Assembly: GCA_037443645.1 (NCBI GenBank)
Contig: JBBINY010000075.1
Coordinates: 1 to 9,486 of the forward strand
DNA: 9,486 nt
Source: UBA2336 sp037443645
GTDB lineage: Bacteria; Bacteroidota; Bacteroidia; Cytophagales; Cyclobacteriaceae
Direction: 5' to 3'
Shown here in pieces: positions 1-7,185 of the stretch (position 1 is the stretch's first letter; every line of letters begins with the position of its first letter). Made by a program: the position numbers and the translations under genes. The notes beneath the pieces were generated by a model. That model was not told the DNA's origin and did no database searches. It was given only the letters and a program-made list of their open reading frames with translations.

Positions 1-1922
1 ACCAAAACCTTGATAGTCTGATTAACGTGGTCAATCGGGAAAACCCAGACAGTAATTCAGTAGCTGCCCTTGAACAGATTCAGCGATTTTATTTTAACCG
101 GGGCCTGTATGATTCAACCCTGAAATTCGCCTGGCGTGCATTGCCCATGGCTAAAAAACTTGGGCTCAACAAGAAAGCTGCCAAGGTGAACTTTATTATT
201 GGTTTAACCTATACCAATAAAACCGAGTATGATAGCGCTGAGACTTATTTACAGGAGGCTTTAAATTTTGTTCCCCTTATACGCGATACAATGCTGGAGG
301 TTAACATCTATAATGCCTTGGCTAAACTAAACTCATTCCAAACCGACTATTCTTCGGCTATGGAATACCTGATCAAAGCCATCAACCGGATTGACCAGGC
401 ACAGGCACCTGTGGTGAAAGAATTTTTACCGATGACCTATGGAAACATTGGTAATACCCTGATTGCACAGGGGCAGCTACAAAAAGGAAAAGAATATTTA
501 CAAAAGGCACTGGCCTTACGGGATTACCCCGATGAACAGCGGTTCAGGCTCTATATCCATCTGGATGTTTTTGAAGTGTACCTTAAACAAAACAATACTC
601 CGTTGGCAAAAGCACATTTAGATTCAGCCATTGCCCTCAGTAATGAGATTAACAACATTGTTGCTACGGCCATTGTGGCAAGTAATGAAGGCTATTACTA
701 TCAAACCATTAATGACCCGCAACGGGCCCTGGATGCCTACATGAAATCGTACCAACTGAGTGACCGTACCGGGAATAACTATCAAAAAGCAGAGGTTGGG
801 GTAAATATTTCTTCGATGTATTTACAACTAAAAAATTATAAGGAAGCTGAGCGGTTTGCCCGTGAGGCAGGGAAACTTGGGGTTACCTATAAACACTACA
901 ACGTGGTGGCCGATGCGTACGAGGTTTTAAAGGACGTCTCGGTTGCTAAAGGAGATTTTAAGAATGCTTTGCACTATGCCGGGTTAACGAAGATTTATAC
1001 GGACAGTGCTTCAAATGCCGAAACACAAAAACTTATTCTCTCCCTGGAATTTAAATATCAGCATCAAAAAAAGGAACGAGAGATAGCCAGCCTTACTAAC
1101 CTTGCAACCCAAAAAGAACTGGAAGTAGTGAAGCGAAACCGGCTGCTAATTGGAGGAGGGATTTTTAGTTGTGCTGCGCTGCTTATTTTAGGATTGCTTT
1201 ACAAGAATAGCCGTCAACGCCAGTTACTGGCCGAACGCGAACAATCGTTACAGCATGAACGCATAAAATTTTTAGAAGGCCAGCAACAAGTGACCTCATT
1301 GCAGGGAATTTTGAAAGGACAGGATGAGGAACGCGGCCGGATGGCCAAAGACCTGCACGATGGCTTGGGTGGATTATTATCCGGAGTAAAATTTTCACTA
1401 GCCAATATGAAGTCAAACATAGTATTAGATGCTAACAGTGCGCTGCTATTTGAGCGATCGCTCGATATGCTGGACAATTCCATAGCCGAACTCAGGCGTA
1501 TAGCCCACAACATGATGCCCGAAGTGCTGGTACGATTTGGATTGCAGGAGGCTGTAAAAAGTTATTGTGAGTCGGTCCGTCAGTCAGGAATATTTCTGGT
1601 AACCTTTCAGGTAGTTGGCACGATAAAGCGATTTGATTCAAACAAGGAAATCATGGCGTACCGAATCATCCAGGAATTGCTGAATAATTCGGCCAAACAT
1701 GCCAATGCAACCCATGTGCTGGTACAACTGGCCAGGCATGAAAATGAACTGACCCTTACGGTAGAGGATAATGGTGCCGGATTTGATCCAAACAAACTGG
1801 ATCAGAATAGTGGAGCGGGCTGGACCAGCATCCGGTCGCGCATGAATTATCTGAAAGGGAGAGTTGATGTCCAGTCAGGCGAAACAACAGGAACATCGGT
1901 TCAATTAACCATTCCTATATGA
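1..1922 (+). CDS. TPR-containing membrane sensor histidine kinase (5' end outside window)
   Basis: Sensor kinase of a two-component pair, predicted to autophosphorylate and pass phosphate to the regulator encoded next. The frame is open to the left edge, so the gene starts upstream; the GTG at 27 is probably internal. Seen in order: helical TPR-type repeats (about nt 60-1030), a charged coiled coil (about 1060-1140), one membrane segment (about 1143-1208), a second coiled coil, then a HisKA_3 dimerisation domain with DLHDGLGG, whose phospho-acceptor His is at nt 1356-1358. The HATPase domain follows, with N box QELLNNSAKHA (1671-1703), G1 box EDNGAGFD (1764-1787), and GAGWTSIRSR from 1812. 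This order is typical of Bacteroidota kinases whose TPR part is periplasmic. The signal cannot be told. The stop codon overlaps the regulator's start (ATGA), implying translational coupling. Class is sure; stimulus unknown. Confidence 0.93.
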   Translation, partial: QNLDSLINVVNRENPDSNSVAALEQIQRFYFNRGLYDSTLKFAWRALPMAKKLGLNKKAAKVNFIIGLTYTNKTEYDSAETYLQEALNFVPLIRDTMLEVNIYNALAKLNSFQTDYSSAMEYLIKAINRIDQAQAPVVKEFLPMTYGNIGNTLIAQGQLQKGKEYLQKALALRDYPDEQRFRLYIHLDVFEVYLKQNNTPLAKAHLDSAIALSNEINNIVATAIVASNEGYYYQTINDPQRALDAYMKSYQLSDRTGNNYQKAEVGVNISSMYLQLKNYKEAERFAREAGKLGVTYKHYNVVADAYEVLKDVSVAKGDFKNALHYAGLTKIYTDSASNAETQKLILSLEFKYQHQKKEREIASLTNLATQKELEVVKRNRLLIGGGIFSCAALLILGLLYKNSRQRQLLAEREQSLQHERIKFLEGQQQVTSLQGILKGQDEERGRMAKDLHDGLGGLLSGVKFSLANMKSNIVLDANSALLFERSLDMLDNSIAELRRIAHNMMPEVLVRFGLQEAVKSYCESVRQSGIFLVTFQVVGTIKRFDSNKEIMAYRIIQELLNNSAKHANATHVLVQLARHENELTLTVEDNGAGFDPNKLDQNSGAGWTSIRSRMNYLKGRVDVQSGETTGTSVQLTIPI

Positions 1923-2530
1923 GAAAGGTGTTTGTTGTGGATGACCACCCCATGGTGATTGAAGGCATGCGCAGCATGCTTCAGCAGGTTGAGGATGTTC
2001 AGCTTTGCGGTTTCGCCATGAATGCCGCCTCCGCCAAGGCTTTCTTTAAAACCAACCAGGCCGATATTCTGCTGCTGGATATTAACCTGCCCGACCAAAA
2101 CGGTATGGAGTTGTGCAAGGAAATTGTAGAAGCACATCCGGCCTTGAAAGTACTTGCGCTAACCAACTTCGACCAATTAACATACCTTCAAAGCATGAAA
2201 GATGCCGGTGCCCGCGGATATGTGTTGAAAAATGTTTCGCTGGAAGAATTGAAGAAGGCTGTTGAGGTTGTAAGTTCAGGTAAGGAATACTGGCTCGGAA
2301 AAGACACGTTGCGCGAAGGCATGGGAGACCAGAATCAATTGCTGCTTACAAGGCGCGAAATTGAAGTGCTCAAATTCATAGTTGAAGGCCTGACCAACCA
2401 CGAAATTGCGGAGAAGCTTTTTGTGAGCGACAGCACAATTGACTCGCACCGGAAAAGCCTTATTTCAAAACTTCAGGTAAAAAACACCGCTGCCCTTGTG
2501 CGAACCGCTATCGAAAAGAAAATTGTTTGA
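1919..2530 (+). CDS. NarL/FixJ-family response regulator (receiver + LuxR-type HTH)
   Basis: Complete 203-residue DNA-binding response regulator, the expected partner of the kinase it overlaps by 4 bp. The receiver domain covers about residues 1-120. It has the acidic pair D8-D9, phospho-acceptor D54 in LLLDINLPD (nt 2078-2080), switch T82 in LALTN, and conserved K104 in YVLKN. The C-terminal LuxR/GerE helix-turn-helix covers about residues 140-203, with LTRREIEVLKFIVEGLTNHEIAEKL split over two helices and recognition helix DSTIDSHRKSLISKL. All phosphorylation residues are present, so it should be active. Length matches the family norm (200-220). Targets are unknown; the convergent gene downstream shares no promoter with it. 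No hairpin terminator is visible in the 50 bp before the convergent gene. Confidence 0.95.
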   Translation: MRKVFVVDDHPMVIEGMRSMLQQVEDVQLCGFAMNAASAKAFFKTNQADILLLDINLPDQNGMELCKEIVEAHPALKVLALTNFDQLTYLQSMKDAGARGYVLKNVSLEELKKAVEVVSSGKEYWLGKDTLREGMGDQNQLLLTRREIEVLKFIVEGLTNHEIAEKLFVSDSTIDSHRKSLISKLQVKNTAALVRTAIEKKIV

Positions 2531-2580
2531 CGCGGGTTGGCCCATCAGGATATGCAATGCAGCGGCAGGTATGAACCAGG

Positions 2581-3927
2581 TTACTCTTTGCCAAAGCCTG
2601 TAAAACTTCCATAGCCGGTATCCTGCAGCCATAATATGCGGGCTCCGTTTCTCTCACAGGAGAAGTACGCGTTGTATTGCCTGGGCTTCTTTTCAATCTC
2701 CGAAAAGTCAATCTGCCAGGGGTTTCGCATAGTAAATTTTCCGGTAGACTTTGCCCCATCAAATTTGATATTACCTACAAAGCCGCTGGCGGTGCTAAGC
2801 TGCCAGTCGTAGGTGCCGTCAGCCCTGAAGACAAACTCCTCGGCCGAAGAGTGAGTGTTTGCCGTGGTTGCCCCGGTATAAACGTTTACGTAGTTGGTGA
2901 AACCACCAAACGAACTGCTCCATTTGCCCTCCAGGTCGGTTGCAGCCACAGCAAACTTGTTGTAGCCGTTCATCTTCCGTAGCGGATTCCAGGTTTCAGT
3001 GGCGTAGTAATCTACACGGGCAACATCAACTCCAAACGTTTCAATAAACGTGTTTTGATCGGGCGCAATAAATTCCATCCAATTGCTTTTGCCTATGCTG
3101 AAAAGCGCCAGGTAAACCGTTCGCCCGCTTTGCGGTTCTCTGACATGATTATAGAGAAAGTGAGGCCGCTCATAGCCAATCGTGCCTGGGCCCTCGATGT
3201 AGTTGATGTTACCATAGCGGGGCACGATAAATGTGCTCCAGGCCAGCCGGTCTTCCTCGCGGTAATCGGAGATGTAGCTGCTGGTTTCTTTGGTATGAAA
3301 ATGAATCAGAACCTTTACGTTACCTTTTGTAACCTCCACCCAGTTTGTTCGCCCATGGGCAGTCCAGCCGTCATCAAAGGTGGTGGTGGTGTAGGCGTAA
3401 CCGCCTGATGATTGAGCAGGTGGGGTCAGCACCTTTGGCAGATCGGGAGGTGGAGGGTCTTTTACTTTTTCCGGCTGAACCGCAACCTGGTTGGAGGTTG
3501 CAGCCGTGGCAGGCTGCCTGTCTACACTACAGAAATAGACTGCCGTTTCTTTTTTCGTTTTTTGAATATAAGCCATCAGGGTTACAGCATCGCGCGTAAG
3601 CAAATAATACGAGTCGGCAGGCATTTTTGAAACAAGCCATTTTGCATCGGCCAGTTGTTGCAATACCTGCTTTTCTGAGTCGCCTGCCGGGGGCAGGCTC
3701 AGCACTTCCACGTTTTTTGCAAGTACGATGCCCTGGGCCTCCGCCTCCATGTCCAGCAGGGTTTGGGCTGTGGCTGTAAACAGCAGCCTGCTGTCTTTTT
3801 TACTTCCGGTGGGCAGGGCAATTCCGCTCAGCTGAGATGTGGTCACGGGCACAAGTTTACTTTGTGCAAAAGCAGCATGGGTTAGGAAGAGGAGGGCAGC
3901 CAGCGAAGGGGAAACAAAGAATTTCAT
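2581..3927 (-). CDS. exported protein with proline-rich linker and lipocalin-like C-terminus, function unknown
   Basis: I do not recognise a named family. The frame opens at 3972, but the ATG at 3927 is preferred because it gives a clean signal peptide: MKFF, a hydrophobic core, then cleavage after AFA (residue 21). That makes 448 residues. Residues about 22-135 form a compact alpha/beta-looking N-terminal region. Residues 155-172 are a proline-rich linker (KDPPPPDLPK). Residues about 180-325 form a middle region rich in Trp and Tyr. Residues about 331-448 begin LEGKWSSSFG and contain a beta-strand pattern with FRADGTYDW, resembling lipocalin-like domains common in Bacteroidota. It is probably periplasmic or surface exposed. 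It is transcribed alone, with a terminator hairpin just upstream isolating it from the previous minus-strand genes. It converges on the response regulator gene with 50 bp between. The export call is firm; the lipocalin likeness is an inference. Confidence 0.8.
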   Translation of the reverse strand: MKFFVSPSLAALLFLTHAAFAQSKLVPVTTSQLSGIALPTGSKKDSRLLFTATAQTLLDMEAEAQGIVLAKNVEVLSLPPAGDSEKQVLQQLADAKWLVSKMPADSYYLLTRDAVTLMAYIQKTKKETAVYFCSVDRQPATAATSNQVAVQPEKVKDPPPPDLPKVLTPPAQSSGGYAYTTTTFDDGWTAHGRTNWVEVTKGNVKVLIHFHTKETSSYISDYREEDRLAWSTFIVPRYGNINYIEGPGTIGYERPHFLYNHVREPQSGRTVYLALFSIGKSNWMEFIAPDQNTFIETFGVDVARVDYYATETWNPLRKMNGYNKFAVAATDLEGKWSSSFGGFTNYVNVYTGATTANTHSSAEEFVFRADGTYDWQLSTASGFVGNIKFDGAKSTGKFTMRNPWQIDFSEIEKKPRQYNAYFSCERNGARILWLQDTGYGSFTGFGKE

Positions 3928-3970
3928 AACCGTGATTTTTTTATAAGTTGAAACAATAGCAGTAAAAAAC

Positions 3971-3992
3971 AAATCCCCGTTTCCGGGGATTT
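3971..3992 (-). terminator. Rho-independent terminator, strongest for minus-strand transcripts
   Basis: A perfect 9-bp stem (3971-3979 pairing with 3984-3992) encloses a 4-nt loop. Read on the minus strand the loop is GAAA, a stable GNRA tetraloop closed by a C/G-rich stem, followed by TGTTTTTT. It lies 18 nt after the stop at 4011-4013 and so would end transcripts from the small membrane-protein ORFs and perhaps the PorP-like gene. The plus-strand reading also has a T run after the stem, so it could work both ways, but no plus-strand gene ends here. Confidence 0.8.
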
Positions 3993-4010
3993 TTTGGCCT
4001 TGTTAGAAAT

Positions 4011-4203
4011 TTATTGAAGGTCACAATCGGGGCTGCTATTGAAATTAGTTTGGTCTGTCAGCGCTTTCTGGAAGCACAGATCAGGATGGAGCCTGCAACT
4101 ATCAGGAAAAAGCGCTATGGGAGGGATCATCCAAATCACTAACCCAACTATCAGCAAAATTATTCCAATACGATAAAGCCAGTCTGGGATATTCCAGTTT
4201 CAT
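4011..4203 (-). pseudogene. small membrane protein ORF, apparently disrupted by one base near its start
   Basis: On the minus strand a frame of 62 sense codons (4199 to the TAA at 4011-4013) encodes WNIPDWLYR, then a hydrophobic stretch IGIILLIVGLVIWMI, then a polar Cys-containing tail ending DCDLQ. It looks like a small single-span membrane protein, but a TGA precedes it in frame and there is no ATG before the membrane span. An ATG at 4203 sits one frame off. Removing the single C at minus-strand position 4197 gives MKWNIPDWLYR in one frame. The stop is followed at 18 nt by a terminator hairpin, and the ORF lies 25 nt after the preceding ORF, as in an operon. So this is probably a real small gene with a one-base insertion or a sequencing error. 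A non-ATG start is the alternative. Family unknown. Confidence 0.45.
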
Positions 4204-4227
4204 GGGGAGTAGTAATGCCCACGCTCA

Positions 4228-4473
4228 TTAGTCAAATGGCTTGGTTTTTCGGATGTACCATAAGGCTAAAAAACCAATAGCAATCCAGGTGCTGATGGCA
4301 ACAAGTGGTGAATAGATTGCACGGGTAGATACTCCTACCAGATCCAACCATTGCGAGAGATCCGTTATAACCGATACAATGCTCAGCAGGGACAGCACCA
4401 GCAGAACGGTATTCATTTGTTTACTTTTTTGTTCCTGATGGCCTTCATGCAGGCGACTCATTTTAAGCTCCAT
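4228..4473 (-). CDS. small two-span membrane protein, or C-terminal remnant of a larger one
   Basis: 81 codons from the ATG at 4473. Residues 1-19 are polar and helical (SRLHEGHQEQKSKQ). Two hydrophobic spans follow at about 20-43 and 53-75, then a basic end RKTKPFD that favours a cytoplasmic C-terminus. ATGs at codons 5 and 20 are alternative starts; no Shine-Dalgarno decides between them. I know no family for it. A charged helix followed by two closely spaced spans is common at the C-terminus of larger membrane proteins. An in-frame stop lies 6 nt before the ATG, but the neighbouring frame just upstream ends FEELPVNLSNQSWSLK and would join codon 5 if one A were added to the AAAA run, so an upstream frameshift is possible. 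It lies 45 nt after the PorP-like gene, same strand, so co-transcription is possible. Confidence 0.5.
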   Translation of the reverse strand: MELKMSRLHEGHQEQKSKQMNTVLLVLSLLSIVSVITDLSQWLDLVGVSTRAIYSPLVAISTWIAIGFLALWYIRKTKPFD

Positions 4474-4518
4474 GACTGGTTACTTAAATTTACAGGTAAT
4501 TCCTCGAAGTTCGCACAC

Positions 4519-5427
4519 TCAAAAACTCATCACCGCACTATTATCATGGAAGCTGAGTACATTCATGCGAATGCCTAGCGTAATTTCATGCGTGTTGAAA
4601 TTTGAACCCACCGATGAACCAGTAGGTATTTCGAACACGTAACCCAGCCGGAATTTTTCTTTAAAAATTCCCTGAAGAAATAGTCCATAGGTGGTAAAGT
4701 CGCGGGTGAGGAGGCCCACCTGGTAATTTTCCTGAAGAATAACTGCAGCATTCAGGTCAATGGATGCCGGTGCACCGCTTACCAGTTTTACCAATGCTGA
4801 GGGCTTGAGTCGGATGTGGTCGGAGATGAAGAATAAATAGGACCCCATCGCGTAGAGATGTTGTGTGTAGAGCGAAGTGGTAACACCATCATCGGTTAAC
4901 GAGGGGCTTAACATGCGGGGTACGGATAGCCCGGCAAACAGCCGATCGGTGGTGAAAATAATGCCGGCCCCAAAACTCGGTTTTGTTTCACTGATGGTGC
5001 CTTCAAACAATTGGTCTCCGGGATCGAACGGATTTACTTTTGAGTTATCAATTTTGTAGTTGGCCAAGCCTGCCTGTAACCCAAACGAAAGGGTTTTCGC
5101 ATCATCCAGTTTTATGCGATAAGAATAACTGCCTAATACTTCGGTGGTGGTATTATATCCAATCTGATCTGATACTATCATGATGCCCGCGCCCATGCGA
5201 TTGTCGAGCAGGGAGATGTGACCGTTGGCGTTAATCGTCTTTGGGCTGCCTTCCAATCCACTCCATTGGTGCCGGTAGCTGATGGCGGCACTGAAATTTT
5301 TAGTCAGTCCAGCGTAAGCCGGGTTGAGTACAAAGGGGTTATTGATGTATTGTGAGTACAGCGGGTCTTGTTGCGCAAGCACTTCGATCGACATGACCAC
5401 GATGCATAGGGTGAAGAAGTATTTCAT
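4519..5427 (-). CDS. PorP/SprF-family type IX secretion outer-membrane protein
   Basis: 302-residue member of the PorP/SprF family of outer-membrane beta-barrel proteins that assist secretion or surface anchoring of T9SS type-B cargo such as gliding adhesins. It has a signal peptide (MKYFFTLCIVV, cleavage near residue 18 after VLA). The family signature follows at once: QDPLYSQYINNPFVLNPAYAG split over residues 20-40. Then come repeated amphipathic strands typical of the barrel, including YRHQWSGLEGSP and NPFDPGDQ. Length is normal (about 300-330) and nothing is missing. In this family the gene commonly follows that of its cargo. Here the cargo's 3' end lies upstream on the same strand at 6017-6628, but a toxin-antitoxin module separates them, so this gene must now have its own promoter in the 54 bp before it or in the module. 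Whether it still serves a cargo is unclear. Confidence 0.92.
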   Translation of the reverse strand: MKYFFTLCIVVMSIEVLAQQDPLYSQYINNPFVLNPAYAGLTKNFSAAISYRHQWSGLEGSPKTINANGHISLLDNRMGAGIMIVSDQIGYNTTTEVLGSYSYRIKLDDAKTLSFGLQAGLANYKIDNSKVNPFDPGDQLFEGTISETKPSFGAGIIFTTDRLFAGLSVPRMLSPSLTDDGVTTSLYTQHLYAMGSYLFFISDHIRLKPSALVKLVSGAPASIDLNAAVILQENYQVGLLTRDFTTYGLFLQGIFKEKFRLGYVFEIPTGSSVGSNFNTHEITLGIRMNVLSFHDNSAVMSF

Positions 5428-5448
5428 AACGGATTGGATTTAGTTTTT

Positions 5449-5456
5449 TATCTTTG
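5449..5456 (+). promoter_or_regulatory. candidate Bacteroidota -7 box of the toxin-antitoxin module
   Basis: TATCTTTG matches the TAnnTTTG -7 consensus of Bacteroidota housekeeping promoters. It lies 25 nt before the antitoxin ATG, inside the 54-bp divergent gap to the PorP-like gene, giving a predicted leader of about 20 nt. No good -33 TTG-type element stands at the usual spacing: TTGG at 5434-5437 is too close, and TTTC at 5422-5425 is weak. Moderate support only. Confidence 0.45.
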
Positions 5457-5481
5457 TTGAAGGAATAGTAAACGATGAGAT

Positions 5482-5721
5482 ATGAGTGAAGTATTGATTG
5501 CCCGGTTTAAGAATAAGCGAGAAGCTGATTTAATTGCACAGCTTATTGGTACCATGCCTAAAGCGAAGGTTTTACAAAAGGGCAAAAATCTTGAAGACAT
5601 GTATTTTGCGGAGTTGATTAATGAAGGTATGAAAGAGAAGGGCACTGTTAGCTTGGCTGCATTTAAAAAAGGGTTACAAAAGCGTATTGCAAAAAAGTCT
5701 AACTCCCCTGCAAAGTCGTAG
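5482..5721 (+). CDS. putative antitoxin of a RelE/ParE-type toxin-antitoxin module
   Basis: 79-residue charged protein, MSEVLIARFKNKREADLI at the start and a Lys-rich tail (KKGLQKRIAKKSNSPAKS). It is called an antitoxin mainly from position: it lies directly upstream, 11 nt before a RelE/ParE-type toxin gene on the same strand, the usual antitoxin-first order. The N-terminal half reads like an open strand-helix segment, and the middle KNLEDMYFAELINEGMKEKG like an amphipathic helix that could wrap the toxin. No ribbon-helix-helix or HTH motif is obvious. It resembles the many short unclassified antitoxins of Bacteroidota, and any DNA binding or autoregulation is unproven. The ATG at 5482 is the only sensible start; there is no clear Shine-Dalgarno. 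Confidence 0.65.
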   Translation: MSEVLIARFKNKREADLIAQLIGTMPKAKVLQKGKNLEDMYFAELINEGMKEKGTVSLAAFKKGLQKRIAKKSNSPAKS

Positions 5722-5732
5722 AAAGAATAGCG

Positions 5733-6011
5733 ATGAGAATCATCGTTAAACCTACCTTTAAACGCGACTGCGATAAGATCACCAACAATGATTTGTTGCA
5801 GGCACTTGCCGCTAAGGTTGAGCAAATTGAGCAAGCCAAAGGTTATGAAAATATCACAGGACTGAAACCTTTGATAGGTTATGCAACGATGTACCGAATC
5901 TATGTAAAGACCGGAAAGCAATCCTACCGAATTGGTGCTATTATCAGAGGTAACACCATCTGGCTCGTTCGCTTTCTCTCCAGGAAAAGGATATATGGGC
6001 AATTTCCATAA
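5733..6011 (+). CDS. RelE/ParE-superfamily toxin
   Basis: 92-residue protein with the family pattern: N-terminal strand MRIIVKPTFKRDCDKI, two helices (about residues 17-40), then LKPLIGYATMYRIYVKTGKQSYRIGAIIRGNTIWLVRFLSRKRIYGQFP split into strands and a short C-terminal helix. YRI, the SYRIGAII strand, RFLSRKRIYGQFP and the length (85-100) are typical of RelE/ParE/YafQ-like toxins. RelE-like members cut ribosome-bound mRNA and ParE-like members poison gyrase; the subgroup cannot be fixed by eye. Basic residues R72, R82, R85 and K86 are candidates for RNA contact. It follows its antitoxin by 11 nt, so the two are probably one transcript. It ends 5 nt before the convergent stop of the T9SS cargo fragment. 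Confidence 0.85.
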   Translation: MRIIVKPTFKRDCDKITNNDLLQALAAKVEQIEQAKGYENITGLKPLIGYATMYRIYVKTGKQSYRIGAIIRGNTIWLVRFLSRKRIYGQFP

Positions 6012-6016
6012 CATGC

Positions 6017-6628
6017 TTAGTACTTTAATTCTAAAAACCCGGTAAGCGTTTTCTTGCCGTTCGGGAAAACAATTTTGTAGTAGTATGTACCGGTGGGCAG
6101 TTTGCTGCCGTTCTTCGAATCACCCTTAAACACGCGGTCCGCGTTGTTGTAATTGTTTATGCTGAACACCTCATCGCCCCAGCGGTTGTAGATGAACACC
6201 TGATTGTTTTGTGTTTCCGGCAGAATGTCGATGTATTGAATGGTGAGAAATTCGTTTTTGCCATCGCCATTGGGTGAAACTGCGTTGTAGATTTTTATTT
6301 CACCGCCCAACTCGATACTAACCGTTTGAGCCGTACACAGGTTAGTGAAATCACACGCTTCAATGCCTACCTGGTCTGAGCCCACAAACTGAAACCCGGC
6401 ATAGTTGATTCGTAATTCAAAGCCGGCAAGTTCTGCAAACGCCCCACTGGCAGGTTGTGCCGTAATGGTAATGCGTGATGGATCAATATTATCTTCGGGG
6501 TCACTGATTAACTCCTGCAAGTCAATAATCACCAGGCCCTCGATAAAGGCGGTGGAAGTTGTTGAAACAATCAACGGTGGCGTACAATTTTGTACCGTAG
6601 CCGTTACGGAAGTTTGGTTGCTTTCGCA
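6017..6628 (-). pseudogene. 3' fragment of a T9SS type-B secreted protein (gliding motility-associated C-terminal domain)
   Basis: About 203 codons of a once much larger surface protein. The fragment starts CESNQTSVTATVQNC and contains a cadherin/Ig-like beta-domain (to about codon 108, with SDPEDN and GSDQVGIEACDF). It ends with the T9SS type-B C-terminal signal: IYNAVSPNGDGKNEF, QVFIYNRWGDEVF, FKGDSKNGSKLPTGTYYYKI, then TLTGFLELKY and the stop. This domain targets proteins through the type IX secretion system. The frame opens only at a TTG (6640) in sequence belonging to the AraC gene, with no signal peptide, so it cannot be exported as it stands. Upstream sequence switches abruptly to the AraC gene at about 6628. 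The PorP/SprF-like gene further along the same strand is its likely former partner. The C-terminal domain is certain; its being non-functional is inferred. Confidence 0.88.
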
Positions 6629-7136
6629 GGTGCTGGTCAATAAACTCTACTGCGTCATCAATTACCGATACTCTTGACTTTGCATCCTCCAGGCGCTTCA
6701 ACACAAATTTTTCCAGAATCTGGATCCTCTCTTCATCCGTTATTGCACTTTCAAGGGCATTCAAAACAGAACCTGTTTCCTCAGGAAATATATGTTCCAA
6801 AGCCATCCTGTTATTGACCAACCCAGACATGCGAAGTCCAAAAAAGTTGTGCATGGCGGTAGCCTTGAAAACAATTCCGACCATCCCGATTTTTCCTTTT
6901 AACACCAGGTGATAGTTGGATGTGAAGAGTCCGCAGGCGAAAGCCTTTGGGGTAACTATTTTTGAGGTATCATTTTGATATGACTGGTATGGATTGGCGA
7001 GATTAAATACAATGGCAGTGCAACTATTGGGTGGACTTTGAATATCTAACTCTTCTTCGGCTATGCCTTTCCAGCTGAAGTAACACTCCACAAAGGGTTT
7101 CAATTCTTCACAGGGTTTGAACTTCTGGTAGTCCAT
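6522..7136 (-). pseudogene. AraC-family regulator truncated before its DNA-binding domain
   Basis: The frame from the ATG at 7136 has 204 codons, of which about 170 look native. MDYQKFKPCEELKPFVECYF and SPPNSCTAIVFNL match the N-terminal sensor domain (DUF6597-like) found before AraC-type HTH domains in Bacteroidota. FFGLRMSGLVNNRMALEHIF and VLKRLEDAK continue that domain to the linker. VSVIDDAVEFIDQHL (to residue 170, nt 6627) is where the first helix of the HTH_18 domain starts. From there the codons (RKQPNFRNGYG...) are just the adjacent T9SS fragment read out of frame, ending at 6522. Full members have about 260-280 residues, so both HTH motifs are gone and DNA binding is not expected. 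It lies 49 nt after the NmrA-like gene on the same strand. No strong ribosome binding site is visible. Confidence 0.85.
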
Positions 7137-7185
7137 AGAGAAAGATATAGCTTAAAGTGCCCTACTCCAAGCCTGCTCATAACTA

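Noticed and set aside
27..29. GTG as the start of the histidine kinase
   Set aside because: The frame stays open to the window edge (QNLDSLIN before it) and there is no ribosome binding site or signal peptide, so the true start lies upstream.
3928..3972. Upstream ATG for the exported protein, adding 15 residues
   Set aside because: It would bury the signal peptide behind a polar stretch and overlap the terminator hairpin; the ATG at 3927 fits export better.
5434..5437. TTGG as the -33 element of the toxin-antitoxin promoter
   Set aside because: Only 11 nt separate it from the -7 box; the usual spacing is about 17-23 nt.
5448..6014. 188-codon open frame antisense to the whole toxin-antitoxin module
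   Set aside because: Composition is that of a shadow frame, no recognisable domain, and both plus-strand genes are well supported.
6522..6640. A programmed frameshift linking the AraC frame to the T9SS frame
   Set aside because: The two halves have unrelated functions and compartments, and no slippery sequence or structure is seen at the join; a deletion or misassembly is simpler.
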